The notes: a model not told the origin generated them from the sequence alone. Shown: positions 1 to 6,609, numbered from the stretch's first letter. The stretch is 9,280 nt of DNA from Arcanobacterium_A sp034173665 (GCA_034173665.1 JAXFDG010000089.1:1-9280), one strand, 5' to 3'. Made by a program: numbers and translations.

Positions 1-128
1 CCCCTCCAAACAGGCTTCTTTCTTCTCTTGAGATGCTCAATTTAGTATTGCAAGTTAAGCGTATTATGGAGATGTTTAAAGTTAATATAAACATTGAATC
101 CGAGAAAAAATTTTAGAAAGTATTAATA
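1..128. other. AT-rich non-coding leader upstream of the M20 peptidase
   Basis: This stretch has no credible coding region. It holds several AT-rich hexamers resembling -10 boxes (TATTAT at 62-67, TAATAT at 83-88, TATAAA at 86-91), but none is paired with a convincing -35 at 16-18 bases, so no promoter is assigned. A short inverted repeat, TTGAG-ATG-CTCAA, lies at 28-40. It is too short and AT-rich to call a terminator and could equally be chance. A weak purine-rich AGAAAG at 115-120, 8 bases before the ATG at 129, is the only ribosome-binding candidate for the next gene. Confidence 0.4.
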
Positions 129-1478
129 ATGACTACTTTTCAAACTTCCGAAGAAAACTCAGCTGATTTTCAAATCAATAGCTCGGAAGTAGTGGAGATC
201 GCGCAACGCCTAATTCAATTTGATACTTCTAACTATGGAGTACTTGAAGCTGATGTGGAAACTGAAGCTGCAAAGTACGTGCTGGCACTTCTAGAAGAAG
301 TGGGATATGAACCGGAATGGATTGAACCGCTTCCAGGACGTCCATCAATAGTGTTACGGATTCCAGGATCAGATCCAAACTTGGGCGGGTTATTAATACA
401 CGGGCACCTCGACGTCGTCCCGGCTATTGCTGAGGACTGGGATGTAGATCCGTTTTCTGGAGAGATTATCGACGGCGTGCTTTGGGGACGCGGTGCGGTA
501 GACATGAAGAACATGGACGCCATGATTCTCACGCTGGTACGTGAAATTGCGCGAAATAATTGGCAGCCAAAGCGTGACATAGTGATTGCAATGCTTGCTG
601 ACGAAGAAGCTGGCGGAAAAATTGGGGCGCAATGGTTGGTTGAGAACCGTCCAGAACTGTTTAAAGGCATTACCCACGCAATTTCAGAAGTGGGTGGCTA
701 TAACACTTACGTGGACGGAAAACGAGTCTATCTCTTGCAAACTGCGGAGAAGGGCTTAACCTGGTATCGTTTACGCGCCGAGGGGAGAGCTGGACATGGT
801 TCACAAGTTAATCCCGATAATGCAATTACGAAGTTAGCCACTGCGATTAGCGAAATTGGCCAGCACGAATGGCCATTGCAGCTTTCTGAAACAGTAACTG
901 AATTGCTTACTGGAGTTGCTGAATTAACCGGTCTGCCATTTGATCCAGATGATCTTGAGTCGATTAATGCTTTGGTGGAAAAACTTGGTTCAGCAAAAAC
1001 GTTTGTTGGTGCCACATTACGAACCGGCTCAAATCCAACTCAGCTTGATGGAGGCTATAAAGTAAATGTGATTCCACAGTCGGCTACTGCTGGCTTGGAC
1101 GTGCGGCAAATTCCGGGCACAGAAGCAGAAGTGCATCAGTGCCTGCAAGATCTGGCACCGGAAGTAACGTTTGAAAAATTACATCATGATGACGGAATTG
1201 AATACCCATTCGCTGGGGAATGTGTGGAAGCGATGATCGCGGCTCTGCAGGATAATGATCCCGAGGCGAAAGTTTTGCCCTATATGCTTTCTGCCGGCAC
1301 TGATAACAAGGCTTTTGGCAAGCTTGGAATTCAGGGATATGGTTTTGCTCCGGTTCAGCTTCCAGAAGAGTTCGATTTCCCAGCAATGTTCCATGCTAAG
1401 AATGAGCGTATCCCGCTTAGTTCGTTGCATTTTGGAACAAAAGTTTTATGGGATTTTGTAAAATCTTATGCTGGTTAA
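129..1478 (+). CDS. M20-family zinc metallopeptidase (dipeptidase/deacylase-like)
   Basis: This is a 449-residue cytoplasmic metallohydrolase of the M20/M25/M40 family, with no signal peptide. The family cleaves dipeptides or N-acyl amino acids using two zinc ions. Expected residues are visible: HGHLDVVP with H93 (zinc) and D95; GRGAVDMK with bridging D125; ADEEAGG with general base E159 and ligand E160; SEVGG with E187; and H422 in FHAKNER near the C-terminus. The lid/dimerisation domain spans about 205-325 and carries AGHGS (H223). The order is catalytic, lid, catalytic, and the length is normal. The ATG at 129 puts the first conserved helix (SEVVEIAQRLIQFDTS) about 19 residues in; the Shine-Dalgarno site is weak. 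The mycobacterial gene in the same neighbourhood, Rv2141c, has been called a DapE-like peptidase. The true substrate (dipeptide, succinyl-diaminopimelate or acyl amino acid) cannot be fixed from sequence, so I give no symbol. Confidence 0.93.
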   Translation: MTTFQTSEENSADFQINSSEVVEIAQRLIQFDTSNYGVLEADVETEAAKYVLALLEEVGYEPEWIEPLPGRPSIVLRIPGSDPNLGGLLIHGHLDVVPAIAEDWDVDPFSGEIIDGVLWGRGAVDMKNMDAMILTLVREIARNNWQPKRDIVIAMLADEEAGGKIGAQWLVENRPELFKGITHAISEVGGYNTYVDGKRVYLLQTAEKGLTWYRLRAEGRAGHGSQVNPDNAITKLATAISEIGQHEWPLQLSETVTELLTGVAELTGLPFDPDDLESINALVEKLGSAKTFVGATLRTGSNPTQLDGGYKVNVIPQSATAGLDVRQIPGTEAEVHQCLQDLAPEVTFEKLHHDDGIEYPFAGECVEAMIAALQDNDPEAKVLPYMLSAGTDNKAFGKLGIQGYGFAPVQLPEEFDFPAMFHAKNERIPLSSLHFGTKVLWDFVKSYAG

Positions 1479-1498
1479 GCTGAAGGTTGGCTCACTGC

Positions 1499-1533
1499 TT
1501 GGTTCAGTGTCTGAAGTAAGTTACTCTTAAGGT
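1499..1533 (+). promoter_or_regulatory. Predicted promoter giving a leaderless transcript of the acidic protein gene
   Basis: A -35-like TTGGTT (1499-1504) is followed after 17 bases by TACTCT (1522-1527), which fits the actinobacterial TANNNT -10 pattern. Exactly six bases separate the box from the ATG at 1534, so transcription would start at or next to the A of the start codon. The only Shine-Dalgarno-like sequence, AAGG at 1529-1532, is one base from the ATG and too close to work. This is an inference from spacing; no transcript data are available. Confidence 0.5.
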
Positions 1534-1908
1534 ATGGGTATTGATTCAAATCTCGCGCTGCGGCAGTTAATTAGTGCATTAGAGAATTTCCACGCGGCAG
1601 TAGTGGAATTCAGTGATCCCGATGCGACCGCGGTACTGCGCGCAACTGATTATCTGGCTGATGCGTACACCATCTATGATGATGCGATTTTTACCCAGTT
1701 TGGTGTAGAGGCACCTTTTGACACCTTCGTTGAAGACGACGAGCTTGAAGATGACGAGTATGATTCGGGCGAAGATTTTCTCTTAAGTGCGGAATCAGCG
1801 TACAGCGCGGATGAGGACGACTTCGACGACGAAGATTTCGCAGAAGAAGAAGCCGAATACTACATCGGTGACGACGAATTAGACGATTTCTTCACCGAAG
1901 AAGACTAA
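1534..1908 (+). CDS. Small, extremely acidic conserved protein of unknown function
   Basis: This 124-residue protein has two parts. Residues 1-60 look like a folded helical domain, with LALRQLISALENFHAAVVEF followed by a segment rich in Ala, Asp and Tyr. Residues 63-124 are a low-complexity tail in which 33 of 62 residues are Asp or Glu, interspersed with Phe and Tyr. There is no lysine in the whole protein and only two arginines (R10, R36). No signal peptide, membrane segment or catalytic motif is visible. The start is constrained, because an in-frame TAA lies two codons upstream of the ATG. From memory, many actinobacteria have a small protein with a similar helical head and Asp-rich tail near uppP/mshC, sometimes labelled a primosomal protein without support. 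The gene sits 55 bases after the peptidase but appears to have its own promoter. The function is not known. Confidence 0.8.
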   Translation: MGIDSNLALRQLISALENFHAAVVEFSDPDATAVLRATDYLADAYTIYDDAIFTQFGVEAPFDTFVEDDELEDDEYDSGEDFLLSAESAYSADEDDFDDEDFAEEEAEYYIGDDELDDFFTEED

Positions 1909-1926
1909 GCTCTGATTGCTTATTAA

Positions 1927-2871
1927 TTAGATGGCTGTAATTTCATTAAGTACAGCTAATACCTGCTCGGGTAGTTCTTGGTAATTTCCTTGGAAGAGCT
2001 GTTCTCCTTGCATGCCGGTGCGTGGCCCACAAATAGCTACGGACATTTGTGGTTGCGAAAGTACCCAAGTGATTGCGATTTCGGACGGCGTGCGTCCAAG
2101 CCCATCAGCCGCTTTCGTAACAGCTTCCACAAGTTGCCGCGGGCGTGCGTCAAGATATGGTTGCACTAGCGGTGCTAAATGTTGCGTGGCTGCGCGGGAA
2201 GTTGGCGGAATGGTATTGCGATATTTGCCAGTTAAGACTCCGCCGGCAAGCGGTGAGTAGGCAAGAATTCCGCTTCCTTGGAATTTAGCTAATTGATGCA
2301 GTTGCGATTCTGGGAGACGATGCAGCAGTGAATATTCTGATCCGAGCGAGATGATTTTGGCGCGAGTTCGTGCATCAAGTTTTGCACAAACTATTGCAGC
2401 TAACCAAGCTGGCCAATTATGTAGACCAAAATAATTGGCAGTTCCGCGGATACTGATTTCTTCGAGGGTTTGGCACAGTTCATCAATATTTTGAAAACCA
2501 AGCTCAAAATCAACGAGAAGCAAATCTATGTATTCAGTATTTAAAATCTGCAGAGTCGTTTCAAGGTTTTTTCGGATTGTGCTGCGACTGATTTTATGAC
2601 GAATATTTGTGCGGGTAATTTCATATCCGGTGTGCAAACAGAGGATGAATTCATCTCGCGAAAAATCATTATGCAAAAGTTCGCCAAATGTTGAAATAGC
2701 TTCCCCTTCGCCGTAGATCGGGGATAAATCAATAAAATTGCCGCCTGCTTCAAGCATCGCAATTGCGATTTGCCGAGCATCTTCAATCTCGGTATCGCGC
2801 CCCCAGGTCAGGGTTCCGATACCAATATTTCCTGCAGTTAATGCGGAGCATCCAAAATTAACGTGTTTCAC
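1927..2871 (-). CDS. Aldo/keto reductase-family protein with a substituted catalytic tetrad
   Basis: This is a 314-residue TIM-barrel protein of the aldo/keto reductase superfamily, a family that usually reduces carbonyls with NADPH. Family landmarks are the N-terminal GIGTLTWGRDT, a strand with FIDLSPIYGEG (D48, Y53), YFGLHNW, the AYSPLAGGVLTGKY segment at about 204-217, and the C-terminal cofactor loop CGPRTG (R284). The overall pattern resembles an actinobacterial AKR subgroup with GTLTWGRDT and HLAP.V.PYLD signatures. Of the usual Asp-Tyr-Lys-His tetrad, Asp and Tyr are kept. The Lys expected in an ATKxG-like motif is His80 (CLHTG), and the expected His is Asp121 (LLVDF); I checked both codons in the DNA. 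The protein may have altered or no reductase activity. The start is GTG at 2871-2869; no in-frame ATG exists upstream, and the ATG at 2873-2871 is in another frame and followed at once by TGA. It converges with the acidic-protein gene, 18 bases apart with no hairpin. Confidence 0.87.
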   Translation of the reverse strand: MKHVNFGCSALTAGNIGIGTLTWGRDTEIEDARQIAIAMLEAGGNFIDLSPIYGEGEAISTFGELLHNDFSRDEFILCLHTGYEITRTNIRHKISRSTIRKNLETTLQILNTEYIDLLLVDFELGFQNIDELCQTLEEISIRGTANYFGLHNWPAWLAAIVCAKLDARTRAKIISLGSEYSLLHRLPESQLHQLAKFQGSGILAYSPLAGGVLTGKYRNTIPPTSRAATQHLAPLVQPYLDARPRQLVEAVTKAADGLGRTPSEIAITWVLSQPQMSVAICGPRTGMQGEQLFQGNYQELPEQVLAVLNEITAI

Positions 2872-2878
2872 ATCAACG

Positions 2879-2884
2879 AGCCTA
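2879..2884 (-). promoter_or_regulatory. Predicted -10 box of the aldo/keto reductase gene
   Basis: On the minus strand TAGGCT runs from 2884 to 2879, with seven bases between it and the GTG at 2871. No Shine-Dalgarno sequence fits in that gap, so a leaderless or near-leaderless mRNA is predicted. The -35 region (ACAAAA at 2907-2902, 17 bases away) is a poor match. Confidence 0.5.
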
Positions 2885-2910
2885 ACGCAATATTTGCTGG
2901 TTTTTGTAGT

Positions 2911-2916
2911 TAGGCT
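2911..2916 (+). promoter_or_regulatory. Predicted -10 box of the uppP-mshC-HAD operon
   Basis: TAGGCT lies exactly six bases before the GTG at 2923 and directly abuts the alternative ATG at 2917. Transcription starting at the usual distance would begin at the GTG, which supports 2923 as a leaderless start and argues against 2917. The -35 region (CAATAT at 2888-2893) is weak. Confidence 0.5.
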
Positions 2917-2922
2917 ATGTGT

Positions 2923-3765
2923 GTGAGTATTTTTGAAGCAATTATTCTTGGTATTGTTCAGGGACTAACTGAATTTTTACCAATTTCATCCTCAGCTCAT
3001 TTGCGAATCGTGGGGGAACTTTTCCCTGGTCTTGGGGACCCGGGAGTAACTTTTACTGCGGTTACCCAAATTGGTACTGAAGCAGCGGTAATTCTCTATT
3101 TTTGGAAAGATATTAAGAGAATTATTGCTAGATGGTTTCAGGCACTTCCGTTTGGACCATGGAAGAATCAGGTAGCGCAAAAAGATCCAGATGTCCGCTT
3201 AGGGTGGATTGTTATTTTCGGTACTTTCCCAATTGTGCTTCTAGGATTATTGGCAGAAAACGCTATTGATTCCGTATTCCGTAATCTTTATTTGACTGCT
3301 TTAATGCTTGCCTTATTTGCAATCTTCCTTGGGCTTGCTGACAGATATGGGAAGCGTGCACATGAGCTTGAAGAAATGAGTATCAAGCACGGTGTATTGC
3401 TTGGTTTTGCTCAAGCGATGGCGCTTATCCCAGGGGTTTCACGTTCCGGTGGCACTATCACCGTTGGATTATTACTAGGGTATACTCGTGCAGCTGCTGC
3501 ACGTATTTCGTTTTTATTAGCTATTCCAGCAATCCTTGGTTCTGGTTTTTATCGGCTTTTTACTGACGACGGCGTGGGAACACAAGTTTCGACCCTTCCG
3601 TTACTGGTGGCTACTGTTACAGCTTTTATTGTGGGATTCGCAGTCATTGTATGGTTCTTAAAGTTAGTGGAAACTAAATCTTATCTTGTGTTTGTGATAT
3701 ATCGTCTAGTCTTAGCAGCAATAATTGTTGTATTACTTGGCGTTGGAGTATTGGGAGCGTATTAA
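2923..3765 (+). CDS. uppP: Undecaprenyl-diphosphate phosphatase (BacA/UppP type)
   Basis: This integral membrane enzyme dephosphorylates undecaprenyl diphosphate to recycle the lipid carrier of peptidoglycan and wall-polymer synthesis; the family is linked to bacitracin resistance. From the GTG start it is 280 residues, typical of the family. Both signatures are present: QGLTEFLPISSSAHL (13-27, with E17, the Ser cluster and H26) and PGVSRSGGT (170-178, with R174). Hydrophobic segments lie at about 1-16, 95-113, 121-139, 157-170, 195-208, 225-248 and 254-278. An ATG at 2917 would add only Met-Cys. GTG 2923 is preferred because it gives MSIFEAIILG, matching the usual MSxFE start of homologues, and because it sits at the predicted transcription start. 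The stop overlaps mshC as TAATG, so the two are probably translationally coupled. Confidence 0.93.
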   Translation: MSIFEAIILGIVQGLTEFLPISSSAHLRIVGELFPGLGDPGVTFTAVTQIGTEAAVILYFWKDIKRIIARWFQALPFGPWKNQVAQKDPDVRLGWIVIFGTFPIVLLGLLAENAIDSVFRNLYLTALMLALFAIFLGLADRYGKRAHELEEMSIKHGVLLGFAQAMALIPGVSRSGGTITVGLLLGYTRAAAARISFLLAIPAILGSGFYRLFTDDGVGTQVSTLPLLVATVTAFIVGFAVIVWFLKLVETKSYLVFVIYRLVLAAIIVVLLGVGVLGAY

Positions 3766-3767
3766 TG
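3753..3767 (+). promoter_or_regulatory. Ribosome-binding site and TAATG coupling junction of mshC
   Basis: GGGAG (3753-3757) lies inside the end of uppP, seven bases before the mshC ATG (3765-3767). The ATG shares its A with the uppP TAA stop (3763-3765). This one-base overlap with a good Shine-Dalgarno site fixes the mshC start and suggests re-initiation by ribosomes finishing uppP. Confidence 0.75.
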
Positions 3768-5024
3768 CGGACATGGAAATATCCTGAGTATGAACTGTTG
3801 CCAGGTAGTAGAACGCCACTTTATTTAAAAGATTCTTATTCCCAAGAACTTGTTGAATTACAGATGGAAACACTCCGTCTTTGGGTATGCGGTATTACTC
3901 CTTATGATGCAACTCATCTTGGACATGCCTCAACTTATGTATTTTTTGATTTACTTGCTCGAACTTGGCTTGATACGGGACGTCAGCTAAATTATGCGCA
4001 AAATGTGACTGATATTGACGATCCATTATTCGAAAGAGCTACTGCAACGAAGGTTTATTGGAAAGATCTTGCCGCAGAACAAGTGAATCTTTTTCGCGAG
4101 GATATGGAAGCTCTTTCAGTTGTGCCACCAGCACATTGGGTTTCAATTTCAGAAACTTTAACTTTATTAGAGCGAACCGTAAAACAACTCGAAACCGATG
4201 GTTTTGCTTATCGTATTCCTGGAGCAGAACAAACCGAAGATATCTATGTGCGAGTTCTTACAGATAAAGAATTTACAAAACAATTACCTTGGTCATTACC
4301 CGAGCAAGAAGAATTTCTTATTGAAAAATTCAGAGATCATGGGGGCGATCCAGAACGTCCTCATAAAGAGTCTATTTTTGACGCTCAGCTTTGGCGCGGG
4401 GTGCGAGAGAAAGAATTCCAGCCGGAGGATTTATCGCCGGGTGAATGGAAGCCAGGATGGCATCTTGAATGCGCTGCGATTGCATTAGAAACATTAGGCG
4501 GAATCGATATTCAAGGTGGGGGTTCTGATTTAGCCTTCCCGCATCATGAATATAGTGAATCGCATTTACGGATGATTGCCCCGGATGTGGATAATGTAAA
4601 AGTTCATCTACATACCGGAATGGTAGCCTTCCGTGGAGAAAAGATGTCTAAATCTCTGGGCAACTTAGTGAAAGTTTCTGAGCTCCGGGAAGCAGGTGTT
4701 GATCCACAATTGATTCGTTTAGTGATTCTTCGGAATCATTATGCATCTGACTGGGAATATCAAGAAGATTTATTACGAACTGCGCAGCAGTCTTTGAGTA
4801 ATTGGAAATTAGGTGTAAGTACACAGAATTATGATGAACTTACTGGTCTTTCTGGGATGAATGTATTAAAAACTTTGCGTGATTATTTGCGCAATGATTT
4901 ACGTTCTGATCAGGTAGTTGATTATCTTGATTCAATTTTAAATTCTGAAACGACATGGTTTGATGCGAAGTCAGCAAAACTGGTACGAAATACAGTTTGG
5001 ACTTTATTGGGGATTGAACTTTAA
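3765..5024 (+). CDS. mshC: Cysteine:1D-myo-inosityl 2-amino-2-deoxy-glucopyranoside ligase (mycothiol synthesis)
   Basis: MshC joins cysteine, activated with ATP, to GlcN-Ins in the penultimate step of mycothiol synthesis in the cytoplasm. It is a paralogue of class I cysteinyl-tRNA synthetase, cut down to a catalytic core. Visible features are C42 in WVCGITPYDATHLGH with the HIGH-type HLGH at 51-54; YAQNVTDIDDPLFERA; GWHLEC with C236; GGGSDLAFPHHE with H260, completing the expected zinc set C42/C236/H260; and KMSKS at 293-297. The length of 419 residues is close to the mycobacterial enzyme (about 414) and shorter than typical CysS, lacking its C-terminal anticodon-binding domain. The N-terminus (MRTWKYPEYELLPG) resembles mycobacterial MshC rather than CysS. 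The DLDTP-like motif of some homologues near 377-382 reads NDLRSD here. It overlaps uppP by one base and is followed 20 bases later by the HAD gene. Confidence 0.95.
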   Translation: MRTWKYPEYELLPGSRTPLYLKDSYSQELVELQMETLRLWVCGITPYDATHLGHASTYVFFDLLARTWLDTGRQLNYAQNVTDIDDPLFERATATKVYWKDLAAEQVNLFREDMEALSVVPPAHWVSISETLTLLERTVKQLETDGFAYRIPGAEQTEDIYVRVLTDKEFTKQLPWSLPEQEEFLIEKFRDHGGDPERPHKESIFDAQLWRGVREKEFQPEDLSPGEWKPGWHLECAAIALETLGGIDIQGGGSDLAFPHHEYSESHLRMIAPDVDNVKVHLHTGMVAFRGEKMSKSLGNLVKVSELREAGVDPQLIRLVILRNHYASDWEYQEDLLRTAQQSLSNWKLGVSTQNYDELTGLSGMNVLKTLRDYLRNDLRSDQVVDYLDSILNSETTWFDAKSAKLVRNTVWTLLGIEL

Positions 5025-5031
5025 CCGAACT

Positions 5032-5047
5032 GGAGACGTTATTTATG
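5032..5047 (+). promoter_or_regulatory. Ribosome-binding leader of the HAD gene, shared with arc
   Basis: GGAG (5032-5035) lies nine bases before the ATG at 5045. The 11 bases GAGACGTTATT (5033-5043) recur at 7798-7808, at exactly the same distance from the ATG at 7810 upstream of arc; both are followed by one base and ATGG. This may be a favoured translation leader or chance. Confidence 0.5.
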
Positions 5048-5728
5048 GCTGAACTTTTAAAACCTGAAGCCGTGCTATTCGATATGGACGGAACACTTAC
5101 TGATACAGAAAAGCTCTGGTTTCAAGCAGAGCAAGATATTTTAGGCGAATTTGGTTGCAGCATCACACAAGACCAAGCTAATAGCTACATTGGAAAAGCT
5201 TTGTTACATGTGGCGCAAAGCATGATTGATGACTTCGCTGTGAATATTTCAGCCGAAGAACTAGCGCAAAAGCTTTCTTCACGAGTAGTGGAATTAGCAC
5301 AAACTAAGGGGATTCCATGGCGTCCAGGTGCAGTAGAACTCCTTGAGAATCTTGTGAACTGGCATATTCCCACTGCCTTGGTTACTTCTTCGGTTTATGA
5401 TTTTGCAAAGTTAACAGTGAACCAAGCTCCGAAAGGTAGCTTAGAAGTAATGGTGACTTCTGAATCTACACGGATTGGTAAGCCAGATCCAATGCCGTAT
5501 TTATTTGCTGCTCATAAATTAGGAGTAGAGATAAAAAATTGTGTTGTATTCGAAGATTCAATTCCTGGCTTTACTTCCGGAGCGCGTAGCGGTGCAGTGA
5601 CAGTTGGAGTTCCGTTTCAAGTAGAGCTGCCGCGTATTCCGGGTACTTATTTTCTTGAATCTCTTGCAAAAGTTGATTTTGAAACGCTTTCCCAACTTGC
5701 CACAAGAACTTATGAAAGTGAAATTTAG
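5045..5728 (+). CDS. HAD-superfamily phosphatase (subfamily IA, beta-phosphoglucomutase-like)
   Basis: This 227-residue cytoplasmic hydrolase has all four HAD motifs. Motif I is LFDMDGTLTDTE with nucleophile D13 and acid/base D15. Motif II is LVTSS (T114, S115), motif III is K146 in IGKPDP, and motif IV is VFEDS with E170 and D171 binding magnesium. A helical cap at about 20-90, inserted between motifs I and II, is typical of subfamily I. Such enzymes dephosphorylate sugar phosphates or other small metabolites, or act as phosphomutases; the substrate cannot be read from sequence. The gene is third in the uppP-mshC-HAD operon, and a HAD gene near mshC is a familiar actinobacterial arrangement. 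One speculation is that it acts on an inositol- or sugar-phosphate intermediate of mycothiol metabolism, since a separate MshA2-type phosphatase is expected there, but nothing in the sequence shows this. Its stop overlaps the stop of the converging nuclease gene by four bases. Confidence 0.9.
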   Translation: MAELLKPEAVLFDMDGTLTDTEKLWFQAEQDILGEFGCSITQDQANSYIGKALLHVAQSMIDDFAVNISAEELAQKLSSRVVELAQTKGIPWRPGAVELLENLVNWHIPTALVTSSVYDFAKLTVNQAPKGSLEVMVTSESTRIGKPDPMPYLFAAHKLGVEIKNCVVFEDSIPGFTSGARSGAVTVGVPFQVELPRIPGTYFLESLAKVDFETLSQLATRTYESEI

Positions 5729-6558
5729 TTAGTAATTTTTTCCACAGTTAGTAGGTATTCTGCTCCTTGAGGATTCATTTCCGGGGTCGTTCCAGAGTAT
5801 TCTGGACAGAATTCTTGAAAGCTACACCAATTGCATAGTGGCCCTTTTTTCGTTTCAAAATTTCCACTGGCAATTCTTTCCCGAATATTTCCCCAAACCG
5901 ATGCCACTTCTTGATTGATTGTTCGCACATCTTCCATAGTTGGATCGTAGGTGAGAGTTCTTCCATCTTGCAGATATACCAGTTGGGTTCGAAGCGGAAG
6001 TTGCTGCCGTTCATGGAATAGAGCAGTGGCATAAAATCGCATCTGGAAAATTGCTTCTTCTTGGTACTGCGGGCGTGGTGATTTCCCAGTTTTATAATCA
6101 ACGACTCGTAAATCTCCATTAGGTGCTTGATCAATTCGATCGATAATTCCACGGATTGCGATACCGGAAGGAAGAGTGGTGTTAACAAATCCTTCGCGCG
6201 CAATCGGCTCCAACATTCTTGGATTTTCCATAGTGAAATATTTTGTGATTAATGGTCGTGCACTTTCAAACCAAGTAGTAAATTCGGATTCTGTTGTGAA
6301 AAGTTCAGATAAGCTTGGGTCTTCTTTAACTAAAGCTTCCCAACGTGGTGCTAATAATTCTTGAGCTGAGTTTTCAGTTCTTAACTGAGGGGCTAAATCA
6401 AAGAGATGCTCTAACACTGAATGCACTAAAGTTCCGCGGAGGGCAACTAAAGATGGTGGTTCGGGAAGTTTGTCGATACTGCGAAAGCGAAATTTCAAAG
6501 GACATTTCCGGAAATCACTAATTCGGGACGGGGAAAGAGCAGCATTGATTGTGGTCAT
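5725..6558 (-). CDS. RecB-family PD-(D/E)XK nuclease with a predicted iron-sulfur cluster
   Basis: This 277-residue stand-alone nuclease domain of the RecB/AddB/Cas4 type probably acts on DNA ends or single strands in repair; its biological role in actinobacteria is not settled. Motifs in order are: SPSRISDFRKCPLKFRFR with C19; GTLVHSVLEHLF with H46; GIIDRID with D140; VVDYKTGK with D154 and K156; and FQMRFYA with Q172 and Y176 (QxxxY). Near the end is CNWCSFQEFC with C242, C245 and C251. C19 plus these three match the four-cysteine pattern that holds a 4Fe-4S cluster in AddB and Cas4. There is no helicase domain and no cas gene nearby, so this is not a CRISPR adaptation protein. The homologue in the mycobacterial block is Rv2119. 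The ATG at 6558 has AGGAG only one base upstream, too close for normal use, but a -10-like TAGTCT six bases before it suggests a leaderless start. Confidence 0.9.
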   Translation of the reverse strand: MTTINAALSPSRISDFRKCPLKFRFRSIDKLPEPPSLVALRGTLVHSVLEHLFDLAPQLRTENSAQELLAPRWEALVKEDPSLSELFTTESEFTTWFESARPLITKYFTMENPRMLEPIAREGFVNTTLPSGIAIRGIIDRIDQAPNGDLRVVDYKTGKSPRPQYQEEAIFQMRFYATALFHERQQLPLRTQLVYLQDGRTLTYDPTMEDVRTINQEVASVWGNIRERIASGNFETKKGPLCNWCSFQEFCPEYSGTTPEMNPQGAEYLLTVEKITN

Positions 6559-6564
6559 ACTCCT

Positions 6565-6570
6565 AGACTA
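6565..6570 (-). promoter_or_regulatory. Predicted -10 box of the RecB-like nuclease gene
   Basis: On the minus strand TAGTCT runs from 6570 to 6565, exactly six bases before the ATG at 6558-6556. This matches the spacing seen at 1534 and 2923 and implies a leaderless transcript. The -35 region at about 6593-6588 (GTAATG) is a poor match. Confidence 0.45.
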
Positions 6571-6581
6571 CAGGTAGAGGC

Positions 6582-6609
6582 TCGAAACATTACAGCTTAG
6601 GCGTAGAAT
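6582..6609 (+). promoter_or_regulatory. Possible trmI promoter
   Basis: TCGAAA (6582-6587) and TAGAAT (6604-6609) are 16 bases apart and resemble -35 and -10 boxes. The -10 candidate overlaps the annotated ATG at 6608, so if this promoter is real the transcript would begin near the in-frame GTG at 6617. An alternative TAGACT at 6564-6569 would leave a normal leader with only a weak AGG (6599-6601) as ribosome site. I cannot decide between them. Confidence 0.3.

Larger units (their letters stand above)
2879..2916. repeat. Perfect 8-bp inverted repeat joining two divergent -10 boxes
   Basis: AGCCTAAC (2879-2886) and GTTAGGCT (2909-2916) are exact reverse complements separated by 22 bases. Each arm contains the -10 hexamer TAGGCT of one of the two divergent genes, so the repeat is made of back-to-back promoters. 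A regulator bridging both arms is possible. Its position between divergent starts, and the absence of a T-run, argue against a terminator. Confidence 0.65.

Noticed and set aside
28..40. TTGAG-ATG-CTCAA inverted repeat as an operator or as the terminator of an upstream gene
   Set aside because: The arms are five bases with a three-base loop, AT-rich and with no proper T-run. Nothing else supports a function.
233..670. Open minus-strand frame of 145 codons opposite the M20 peptidase
   Set aside because: The plus-strand frame carries all zinc-site motifs. This frame has no motif, no credible ribosome site and low-complexity Ser/Pro content.
1493..1509. Hairpin CACTG-7-CAGTG after the M20 gene as a terminator
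   Set aside because: The stem is only five pairs, no T-run follows, and the loop coincides with the -35-like TTGGTT of the next gene.
2917..2922. ATG at 2917 as the uppP start
   Set aside because: It adds only Met-Cys before a canonical MSIFEAII start and directly abuts the predicted -10 box, leaving no room for a leader. The GTG at 2923 fits both homology and spacing.
3765..5024. Cysteinyl-tRNA synthetase (cysS)
   Set aside because: The HIGH, KMSKS and zinc motifs are shared, but the length, the MshC-like N-terminus, the missing C-terminal domain and the position beside uppP point to mshC.
5725..6558. Cas4, implying a CRISPR system
   Set aside because: The four-cysteine nuclease pattern is shared with non-CRISPR RecB-like proteins. 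There are no repeats, spacers or other cas genes in the window, and the gene order is the normal actinobacterial backbone.
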